Source: Haloplanus ruber
GTDB lineage: Archaea; Halobacteriota; Halobacteria; Halobacteriales; Haloferacaceae
Direction of reading: 5' to 3'
DNA: 64,000 bases
NCBI RefSeq assembly: GCF_024494725.1
Contig: NZ_JANHDK010000001.1
Location: 124,001 to 188,000, forward strand
In this document: positions 52,615 through 59,761 of the stretch, piece after piece
Layout of the letters: each line of letters starts with the position of its first letter
Numbering within the stretch: position 1 is the stretch's first letter
Made by a program: the position numbers and the translations under genes
Notes under the pieces: generated by a model
Told to the model about the DNA's origin: nothing
Databases searched by the model: none
What the model saw: only the letters and a program-made list of their open reading frames with translations

Positions 52615-54986
52615 GGCAATCCACTCTCGGTTCTCGTACGACCGTTGTACACTTGAAGCCGCCGGACGACCACCTCCGTCACGAAGAGGAGGAGGGCGGC
52701 GATCAACAGCGCCCAGTCCCAGTTTCGCCGCACGTCGCGCACCCGGGTGGACTGCTCGCGGGTGAACTCGGTAATCGCCGCAGCTTGGTCGCTGGAGAAC
52801 TCGCGCCCACCAGTCGCCTCCACCGCGTCCGAGAGCGCCGACGAGGTGCCAAAGCCTGCGTACTCCGCGGGGGAGTTCGCGGCGTAGGTCGCTCCCGCCG
52901 CCGTCTGGTAACCGACCTCGGTGGGGGTCACCGACGCCCGGTAGACCCCCTCGTCGACGGCGCTGAACGCGAGGTCGGTGTCGCTGGGCGGGGCATCACC
53001 GCGGTAGACCACGGTCGTCGGTTCGCCCACCCGCGTGTCGGAGACGTCGGTGACGCCCGAGGCCTTCCGCTCCGGGTCTCCGATGGCGTAGTTCACCGAC
53101 TTCGTGACCAGCAGAGAGTCGGGCTGGCTGAGCAAGCCGTCGAGGCCGCCGCCCTCCGCGTAGGTGGTGATCGTGGCGACCCGGCCGAGGCCGTAGCGCC
53201 ACGAGGCGACCGCCGGTGTGCCGTCCGGACTGGCGACGAGGAAGTTCGCGCCCGGCCGCATCGACACGTCGTTGACCGATCCGGGCGAGGACTCCAAGGT
53301 GACGCCGCTCGTGATGAAGTTCCCGGAGTCGACGACGGTGAGTCCCTCGCCCTGGAACTGGCGGCTCCCGCCGCCGAAGAGCAGACGCAGGCGCTCGGTT
53401 TCGCTGGCGCGGAAGTAGTTGCCACCGGACTCCTCGGCGACCCGGCGGAGGACGCCCTCGTTGACGTTGCGACCGGCGCCGACGGTGATGACCCGGATGC
53501 CCTGCCGGCCGAGTGCGTTGGCGACGACGGCCGACCGACTCTCGGTGTCGCCGCCGTCGCTGACGAGGATGACCGTCCCACGCTGACCGCCGAGCATCTC
53601 CTCGGCGCCCCGGAGGCCGTTGGCGATGTTCGTCGCACCGCCCGCCCGGAGGCGACTGATCCGATCCTGGACCACGCCGCGGTTCTCGCTCAGCGACGCG
53701 GGGTCGGAGACGCTGTAGGCCTGGTAGTTGAAGCCGACGACGCCGACGACGTTGTTATCGTCGAGTTGTGAGAGCGCGTCAAGCGCGATGGCCTTCTGGA
53801 TTCGCATCCCGCTGCCCGCGCTCCCCGAGACGTCGATCAGCATGACGATCCGTGCGCTCCCCGGCGCCGACGGGCCGAAGGTGACCGGGAGCATCGACCC
53901 CACCGAGGAGTTGGCGTAGCCGCCGTTCTCGAAGCTGTTGGGGCCGCCGGTCATCAACAGGCCGCCGCCGTCGATGACGAACCGCTGGAGTTCGTCGACG
54001 TTGCCCAGGTCGCCAGCCGCGACGTTCTGGACCACGACCGCGTAGTACGGATCGAGATTCTCCGGCACCGACTCGACCCGGTCGACCTGGTACAGTTGAT
54101 CGAGGTAGGTTCCCAGCGAGTAGTTCCCCCGCGAGACGTAGAGCACGCGCGGCTGATCGACGACCCGGATGGTCTTGCGGGCCACGTCATTGACGGTAAA
54201 GACGTCCTCACCGTCGATTTCGGCGGTGATCCGGTGGCTCCCGGTCGACTCGAACGTGTGCGCGACGGGGACGGCGCCGGTGCCTTCGTCGATCCGCTCG
54301 GAGGCGACCGTCTCACCGTCGACCGTGACGCTCACCGAGACGGGTGAGTCGGCCTCGACGCCGTCGACACGTACCAGAAACCGGCTCTCGACGCCGACAC
54401 TCGCCTTGTTGGGACCGGTGAGGGTGACGTACCGTTCGGTCCGGGTCGGCTCGGGCGAGACGGTGCTGATCGTAGCGTTGATCGAGCGGGCGAACTCCGC
54501 CGTCTCGGTCAGGCTCTGGCCGCCGGTTACCTGCCCGTCGGAGACGACGACGACCGATCCGTTCTCACGGAGGTTGGCGGCGACACCGTCACCGATCCGG
54601 GAGTTCGTCCCTTGGCCGACCGTCGAGACGGTGACCGGGACGCCCTGATCCTCGATATCGGTGGCGAGGTCCTCGGCCACATCGGGCGAGACGGCGGTAC
54701 TGTTCGAGCGGTCTACGAGCATCGACACCGAGGGGTCGCCCTGTGTCTCCGTCGTGACGACGGTGAAGGGACCGGCGGCCGCGACGATGATCAGCGTCGC
54801 GACGACGACCCGCGAGGCGAGCAGGAGCCGCCGACTCCGGGTGGCGGCCGTTCCCGAGACACGGTAGTGGATCAGGACGGCGAGGACACCGACGACGACC
54901 GGTAGGGCGACGAGGACCGCCGGGCGTTCCAGACCGACGACGGTGCCGTCCGACAGCGCCGTCCGGACGGCGAGAGCGACCCACAT
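52611..54986 (-). CDS. Large VWA-domain membrane protein
   Basis: A 791-residue protein. Two N-terminal helices (about 20-42 and 56-78), a first degenerate VWA-like region with MLVDRSNS (90-96), a long beta-rich region, a glutamine-amidotransferase-like fold (FVIDGGGLLMTGGPNSFENGGY, about 336-357), then a complete VWA domain with metal site DVSGS at 385-389, and a C-terminal membrane helix (about 765-785). This architecture is typical of extracytoplasmic VWA proteins in MoxR clusters. It shares one base with the stop of the BatA-like gene. Confidence 0.9.
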   Translation of the reverse strand: MWVALAVRTALSDGTVVGLERPAVLVALPVVVGVLAVLIHYRVSGTAATRSRRLLLASRVVVATLIIVAAAGPFTVVTTETQGDPSVSMLVDRSNSTAVSPDVAEDLATDIEDQGVPVTVSTVGQGTNSRIGDGVAANLRENGSVVVVSDGQVTGGQSLTETAEFARSINATISTVSPEPTRTERYVTLTGPNKASVGVESRFLVRVDGVEADSPVSVSVTVDGETVASERIDEGTGAVPVAHTFESTGSHRITAEIDGEDVFTVNDVARKTIRVVDQPRVLYVSRGNYSLGTYLDQLYQVDRVESVPENLDPYYAVVVQNVAAGDLGNVDELQRFVIDGGGLLMTGGPNSFENGGYANSSVGSMLPVTFGPSAPGSARIVMLIDVSGSAGSGMRIQKAIALDALSQLDDNNVVGVVGFNYQAYSVSDPASLSENRGVVQDRISRLRAGGATNIANGLRGAEEMLGGQRGTVILVSDGGDTESRSAVVANALGRQGIRVITVGAGRNVNEGVLRRVAEESGGNYFRASETERLRLLFGGGSRQFQGEGLTVVDSGNFITSGVTLESSPGSVNDVSMRPGANFLVASPDGTPAVASWRYGLGRVATITTYAEGGGLDGLLSQPDSLLVTKSVNYAIGDPERKASGVTDVSDTRVGEPTTVVYRGDAPPSDTDLAFSAVDEGVYRASVTPTEVGYQTAAGATYAANSPAEYAGFGTSSALSDAVEATGGREFSSDQAAAITEFTREQSTRVRDVRRNWDWALLIAALLLFVTEVVVRRLQVYNGRTRTESGLP

Positions 54987-56779
54987 CAGAGATCACCCCG
55001 CCGTCGGAGGAAGGCAACCTCGCCGACGATCACGAGGAGGGCCGACAGCGCGACCAGCCAGGTCAGCGGCTGGGGCACCTGCCGCTCCTCCTCGCGGGTG
55101 ACCGCCTCGCCGTCGTCCGTGCGGTCGGCGAGCGGGACGGCCTCGACGTCGGATTCGGCCTCGCTGTACAGCGAGACGCCGATGCGCCGGTCACCGACGG
55201 CGTAGAAGCCGACGGTGTCAAGCGGGACCGTCCGCGCCGAGACGCTGCCGGCGGGCGTCTCGACGTCCGTCTCGTTGCCAAACTGGAGACGGTCGCCGGT
55301 GCCGCGGTTGAGTGAGGCGAGCGACTCCCGGCCGGCGAGGTGGAAGGTCGCTCGCTTCCAGAAGACGGGATACTGGTAGTTGAACCGGAACGGGTCGTCG
55401 CCCACGTAGCCGTAGTAGAGCACCCGGCCCGCCCCGCGTCGCTGGGTCGCCACGAGCGGCGTCCCACCGGTGGTCTGGACCAGCGGCGTCCCCGCACGCA
55501 ACGATCCTTGGAGGTACGTCCCCGGTGGCGGGAAGTCGATACCGCGGGTGAGTTCCGTCGTCGTCACGCGACCGACCGACGGGTTCTGTCCGGTTCCGTT
55601 CGGCGAGAGGAGGAGGAGGTCGCCGTACGTGTCCGGCGGACTCGGTTGGGCGAGGATGCCCACGCCGCCACCGGCTTCGATCACGTTCCGTCCCGCCTCG
55701 ACGTTGCCACGGAGGAGGCTCTCAGGCTCCAGATCACTGTAGAGAATCACGTCGTACTCGTCCTCGACGGTGGTCGGTGGCTCGTCGACCGTCAGATCGA
55801 CCTCCTCGATCACCGAGAGGGCGGTCGTCAGATACCGGTCCCGGTCGTTGGTTAGAAGCAGGACGTCGACCGTCGGATCGGCGGGGGCGGCGACATAGGC
55901 GACGTCGTCGGCAGGGAAGGCGTCGCCGGGGGTCAACTGTGCCCGTCCGCCACCGCCGGGGATGGTGAGGGTCACACGCTCGATGTCGCCGGGGCCGAGG
56001 TCGACCGACCGGCTGCGGCCACCGAGTTCGACCGACCGAGTGGCCGTCGCGTTCCCGAAGTTCTTGACCGACAGCGTGACGTTGCGCCCCGAGAAGGAGC
56101 GGTCGACGATGCCGACGTTGTTCGCGCCGCCGTCCGCGAACTGCCGGAGGTCGACCTGGAGGTCACGGGCCCGGGCAGACCGGACGGCGTTGGTCCACCC
56201 GTCGTCGGCGAAGTCGCTGAATACGACGATCCGCGCGTTCTCACCGGCGATGGAGGCGGCCTGGGAGACGGCGGCGCCGAGGTCGGCCGACACGTCGGTC
56301 ACGGTGAGTTCGTCGAGGGTGGCTTGCACCTCGGTGTCGCCGCCGGAGCGGAGGGCGATACGGCTCTCGGTGCCCGCGAAGACGACGGAGTTGGTACCGG
56401 TGGTCGTCTCCCGGGCGGCGGCGCGGGCGGCGGCAAAGCGCGTCCCGTCGCCGGTGTCGACGGTCATGCTCGCGCTCCCATCGAGGACGATAACCGTCTC
56501 CTCGACGGTCTGACTCTCCGAGACGGAGACGTAGGGGCCGGCGAGCGCCACCGCGAGCGCGACGAGGACGAGAAGCTGAAGCAACAAGAGGAGATTGCGC
56601 CTGAGTCGCTCCAGTAAGGGGTTGCTCGCGTCGCGTTGCTCGTCGTCGAGCAGAAGCGCGATGGTCGGCAGTTCGACCCGGCGAGGGTCGGGCTGGACGA
56701 GATAGAGGAGGATGACGGGGACCACCGCCAACAGGGCGGCCAGCCCCAGCGGCGTGAGAAACACGTCGGAGAGGGCCAT
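54986..56779 (-). CDS. BatA-like VWA membrane protein
   Basis: A 597-residue protein beginning with the BatA N-terminal domain (FLTPLGLAALLAVVPVILLYLVQPDPRRVELPTI), a second helix (61-81), a VWA domain with metal site DGSAS at 100-104, a beta-rich region, a GATase1-like region and a C-terminal helix (LTWLVALSALLVIVGEVAFL). It is the first gene of the operon BatA, VWA, coiled coil, membrane protein, MoxR, DUF58. Confidence 0.92.
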   Translation of the reverse strand: MALSDVFLTPLGLAALLAVVPVILLYLVQPDPRRVELPTIALLLDDEQRDASNPLLERLRRNLLLLLQLLVLVALAVALAGPYVSVSESQTVEETVIVLDGSASMTVDTGDGTRFAAARAAARETTTGTNSVVFAGTESRIALRSGGDTEVQATLDELTVTDVSADLGAAVSQAASIAGENARIVVFSDFADDGWTNAVRSARARDLQVDLRQFADGGANNVGIVDRSFSGRNVTLSVKNFGNATATRSVELGGRSRSVDLGPGDIERVTLTIPGGGGRAQLTPGDAFPADDVAYVAAPADPTVDVLLLTNDRDRYLTTALSVIEEVDLTVDEPPTTVEDEYDVILYSDLEPESLLRGNVEAGRNVIEAGGGVGILAQPSPPDTYGDLLLLSPNGTGQNPSVGRVTTTELTRGIDFPPPGTYLQGSLRAGTPLVQTTGGTPLVATQRRGAGRVLYYGYVGDDPFRFNYQYPVFWKRATFHLAGRESLASLNRGTGDRLQFGNETDVETPAGSVSARTVPLDTVGFYAVGDRRIGVSLYSEAESDVEAVPLADRTDDGEAVTREEERQVPQPLTWLVALSALLVIVGEVAFLRRRGDL

Positions 56780-56900
56780 AGCTCCACTGTGTCACCGCCG
56801 CCTATCGGTCTTTCGCCACGACGGAGGATTTCCGACCATCGTTCGGGATGGATACTGACGCGTAAGCAAACCCTTTCACCGAGGGCGCCAACGGGACGGT

Positions 56901-57389
56901 ATGGCCGATAAGTTGGAGCTACTCGATCTCCTCCTCGAGGACGCCCGCGAAAGCACGGACACCATCGCGCGGCAACTCGGTTGTGACGAGAGCGAGGTGG
57001 AGTCGATGATCGCGGAACTCGAAGGCGATGGGGCGATCCTCGGCTATCAGCCGGTCGTCGACTGGAGCCGCGTCGAGACCGACCACGTCGCCGCCGAGGT
57101 AGAACTCAACTTAGAGCTCGACCGCGAGACGAAATACGCCGACGTGGCGGGGCGGATCACGAAGTTCGACGAGGTGACGGCGCTCCGACTCGTCTCCGGC
57201 GACTACGACTTCGACGTGACCGTCGAGGGTGACTCGATGCGCGACGTGTCCATGTTCGTCTCCGAACAGATCGCGCCCATCCCGGAGGTGACCCAGACGG
57301 TGACCCACTTCGTGATGAACACGTACAAGAACCGTGGGTTGGAGTTCATCGACAGCGACGACGACGACCGCCTCTCGATCTCACCATGA
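56901..57389 (+). CDS. Lrp/AsnC-family transcriptional regulator
   Basis: A 162-residue regulator. The DNA-binding half reads ELLDLLLEDARESTDTIARQLGCDESEVESMIAELEGDGAILGYQ, and residues about 60-150 form the RAM ligand-binding domain (LRLVSGDYDFDVTVEG). Its stop overlaps the start of the aminotransferase gene by 4 bp, so it probably senses and controls the same amino acid pathway. Confidence 0.93.
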   Translation: MADKLELLDLLLEDARESTDTIARQLGCDESEVESMIAELEGDGAILGYQPVVDWSRVETDHVAAEVELNLELDRETKYADVAGRITKFDEVTALRLVSGDYDFDVTVEGDSMRDVSMFVSEQIAPIPEVTQTVTHFVMNTYKNRGLEFIDSDDDDRLSISP

Positions 57390-58546
57390 AGCTCTCGGAG
57401 CGCGCCAGAAACACGCCCCCGTCGGGCATTCGACGCTTCTTCGAACTCGCCGAGGAGATGGACGACGTCATCTCTCTCGGCGTCGGCGAACCGGACTTCA
57501 GCGCGCCGTGGAAGGCGCGGGCGGCCGCTATCCACTCGCTCGAACGGGGTCGAACCTCGTACACCACCAACCGGGGGATGCTGGAACTTCGTGAGGCCAT
57601 CGCCGATCACGTTCCCCGGTACGGCCTCGATTACGACCCCGAGAGCGAGATTCTCGTGACGACGGGTGCGAGCGAGGCGGTGGATCTGGCGCTTCGGGCC
57701 CTCGTCGATCCCGGCGACGCCGTCGCAGTCCAGTCACCGGCGTACATCTCCTACGGGCCGGGCGTGCGCTTCTCCGGCGGCGACCCGCTCCCGGTTTCAA
57801 CGCGCGCGGAGAACGACTTCGTGATGACCGCCGACGATCTGGAGCGGGCGGGGGCCGCCGACGCCGAGGTGTTGATGATCTGTTATCCGAACAATCCCAC
57901 GGGGGCGACCGCGAGCGCCGACGACCTCGCCGAGATTGCGGCCTTCGCTCGGGAACACGACCTGACGGTGTTGGCCGACGAGATATACGCCGGTCTCACC
58001 TACGAGGGCGAACACACCTCCATCGCGACCCTGCCGGGGATGCGCGAGCGGACGGTCGTCATCAACGGCTTCTCGAAGGCCTACGCGATGACGGGGCTGC
58101 GCCTCGGCTACGCGCTCGGACCGAGCGAGGCGGTCGACGCCATGAACCGCATTCACCAGTATACGATGCTCTCCGCCCCGACGACGGCCCAGTACGCTGC
58201 CCTCGAGGCCCTCGAGGCCTGCCAAGACGACGTCGAGGAGATGCGAACACAGTACGACCGCCGGCGTCGGTTCGTCATCTCGCGGTTCCAAGACATGGGC
58301 CTCGACTGCTTCAAGGCGACGGGTGCCTTCTATGCCTTCCCCGAGGCGCCCTACGACGACGAGCAGTTCGCGGAGGACCTCCTCCAGTCGGAGGGGGTCG
58401 CGGTGGTCCCCGGCCGCGTCTTCGGCGAGGAGGGGCACGGCCATCTTCGCGTCTCGTACGCCACGGGGATGTCGGACCTGAAAGCGGCGATGAACCGCAT
58501 CGAGCGCTTTGTGGCGGAGTGCGAGCGAGGGCGGGCCGAGACATAA
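57386..58546 (+). CDS. Pyridoxal-phosphate aminotransferase (class I/II)
   Basis: A 386-residue AspC-like enzyme. Substrate loop LGVGEPDF, NPTG at 170-173, Asp198 and Tyr201 (LADEIYAGLTYEGEH), the Schiff-base Lys231 in NGFSKAYAMTGLRLGYAL, and Arg near 376 for the carboxylate are all present. Substrate could be aspartate or an aromatic amino acid. Coupled to the Lrp gene by a 4-bp overlap. Confidence 0.93.
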   Translation: MKLSERARNTPPSGIRRFFELAEEMDDVISLGVGEPDFSAPWKARAAAIHSLERGRTSYTTNRGMLELREAIADHVPRYGLDYDPESEILVTTGASEAVDLALRALVDPGDAVAVQSPAYISYGPGVRFSGGDPLPVSTRAENDFVMTADDLERAGAADAEVLMICYPNNPTGATASADDLAEIAAFAREHDLTVLADEIYAGLTYEGEHTSIATLPGMRERTVVINGFSKAYAMTGLRLGYALGPSEAVDAMNRIHQYTMLSAPTTAQYAALEALEACQDDVEEMRTQYDRRRRFVISRFQDMGLDCFKATGAFYAFPEAPYDDEQFAEDLLQSEGVAVVPGRVFGEEGHGHLRVSYATGMSDLKAAMNRIERFVAECERGRAET

Positions 58547-59036
58547 GAAGAATTATCTGTCACGCTTCCGTACCACAGTCTGATGGTCGCGGGTGGTGGG
58601 ATGGGGCCCGACGACGAAGGGATTAGCTTCGCACATGCGCTGGCGACGCTGAAAGAACAGGGTAGCGCACTGCTTGTCGTTGGCTCGGTTCCCGAGGGAA
58701 TGTTCGTACAGGCATCGGCCACGATGCTCGGCGCACCTGACGCCGAACCGCCGCGGCGCCGACTTGTCGTGACGCCGAAATCGACCCGCGAGACGGGGGT
58801 TCAGCGACTCCGTGAGACCGGACCGCTCTCCGCGGAGTACGCGCGCCTGATCACGTGTGGAAAGCAGGCACGCAGTGCAGCCGCGAGCCAGCCTCTGAAC
58901 GAGGTGACCCCCCGGACGCACGTCGTCGACGGGTCGGTCGGCGACCTCGGGGCGATGATGACCGACGTCGTCGAGGAGTTCGAACTATTTGCCGGAAAGC
59001 TGGCGCCCGCTGAGTTTCGGATGGCCTTCGACTGCT

Positions 59037-59045
59037 TACCGAGCC
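59037..59045. repeat. Target-site duplication, left copy
   Basis: TACCGAGCC, repeated exactly at 59451-59459 on the other side of the 405-bp element. One copy is needed to restore the reading frame of the host gene. Confidence 0.85.
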
Positions 59046-59106
59046 GAGCCTGTCATAGAAGAGTTCACATGGATCGCTGAATCAGCTTAGACAAGTTCAA
59101 ATCGTC

Positions 59107-59121
59107 GTACACTTGGTGCAC
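59107..59121. promoter_or_regulatory. 15-bp near-palindromic site before the RHH gene
   Basis: GTACACTTGGTGCAC lies 24 bp before the ATG of the RHH gene. It matches the site after the gene (59361-59375) at 13 of 15 positions. Half-sites G-T-R-C-A-C spaced by 3 bp suit a ribbon-helix-helix dimer pair; autoregulation is inferred. Confidence 0.55.
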
Positions 59122-59144
59122 GCTGTTTTCAGCTTGTGTTAGCT

Positions 59145-59345
59145 ATGGCGAAAGAGAAGTTCGGCGTCGCTGTTGACGAGGAAATTGTGCGAGAAGTGGA
59201 TGAACTGGTCGCTGAGTGTGACGATCTCGGAGTCAGCCGCTCCGAGATCGTCGAAGCCATCCTCACAGCATTCGTTCAATCTGAGACGAACCACATTGAA
59301 CGGGTTCGAGAAATCATTATTCGGAAACGAAAGGGCACTCTATAA
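59145..59345 (+). CDS. Ribbon-helix-helix (CopG-like) DNA-binding protein of the element
   Basis: A 66-residue protein: an N-terminal strand KEKFGVAVDEEIVREVDELV, a turn GVSRSEIVEAILTAFVQSE, and a basic tail (IIIRKRKGTL). Strand-helix-helix order with SRSEIVEAIL is characteristic of RHH repressors such as CopG, NikR and antitoxins. No toxin gene adjoins. It sits alone within the 405-bp element and probably binds the two 15-bp sites around it, possibly regulating itself or transposition. Confidence 0.85.
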   Translation: MAKEKFGVAVDEEIVREVDELVAECDDLGVSRSEIVEAILTAFVQSETNHIERVREIIIRKRKGTL

Positions 59346-59360
59346 CTAGTTTTAAACGCT

Positions 59361-59375
59361 GTGCACCTGGTGCAC
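59361..59375. promoter_or_regulatory. 15-bp near-palindromic site after the RHH gene
   Basis: GTGCACCTGGTGCAC, a near-perfect palindrome except its centre, resembles the site at 59107-59121. It lies 16 bp after the RHH stop codon, so the gene is bracketed by the pair; the two may be subterminal binding sites of the element. Confidence 0.55.
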
Positions 59376-59450
59376 GCATATCTAAGCAAATAACCTGCTA
59401 TAATAGTACTCAAACTGACTATAGTATGTGAAGAGTTCTATGACACGCTC

Positions 59451-59459
59451 TACCGAGCC
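59451..59459. repeat. Target-site duplication, right copy
   Basis: TACCGAGCC, identical to 59037-59045. The C-terminal coding part of the DUF7504-like gene continues directly from here in the restored frame. Confidence 0.85.
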
Positions 59460-59761
59460 TGCTGACCACGTACGGCCGCGAGACGGCGTTTCGACTCGTC
59501 CACGCGGTCGTCGCACAGTCTCGGTCGGCCGCGGGACTGACCCACGTCAGGCTCCCCCGCGACGTGAGCGCAGAGGTGGTGCGGCTGTTCCAGCCCCTGT
59601 TCGACGCCACCGTCGAACTCCGGGTCGACGGCGGCGACCTGGACCAGCGGTGGCACTTCCGTGATCGGAACCTCACGTCCGACTGGCTTCCCGTAGGCAA
59701 GCCTTCATGACGAACAACCAACAATACCCTTTTGTGCGCGACGGCCGACTCAATAGATAAG

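Larger units (their letters stand above)
59046..59450. mobile_element. 405-bp MITE-like element with ribbon-helix-helix cargo
   Basis: The ends are 25-bp imperfect inverted repeats: left 59046-59070 begins GAGCCTGTCATAGAAGAGTT, right (read from 59450 backwards) begins GAGCGTGTCATAGAACTCTT; 21 of 25 positions agree. A 9-bp target duplication flanks it. No transposase fits inside; the only gene is a 66-codon ribbon-helix-helix protein, flanked by two 15-bp sites. Base composition is more AT-rich than the host DNA. It needs a transposase supplied by a related full-length element elsewhere. Confidence 0.85.
58583..59710 (+). pseudogene. DUF7504-like gene split by a 405-bp transposable element
   Basis: The 5' part (58583-59045) codes GISFAHALATLKEQGSALLV through APAEFRMAFDCLPS, then runs into the element and stops at 59080. 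Removing the element (59046-59450) and one copy of the 9-bp duplication restores an open frame of 237 codons that continues LLTTYGRETAFRLVHAVVAQ and DATVELRVDGGDLDQRWHF and ends at TGA 59708-59710. The rejoined product matches the length and pattern of haloarchaeal DUF7504 proteins (compare 21238-21882). It lies 51 bp upstream of the CHAT gene in the same direction. The N-terminal 154 residues could still be made with a short foreign tail. Confidence 0.85.

Noticed and set aside
59046-59450. Toxin-antitoxin locus around the RHH protein
   Set aside because: No toxin-sized frame next to the RHH gene, and the inverted ends with target duplication fit a mobile element better.
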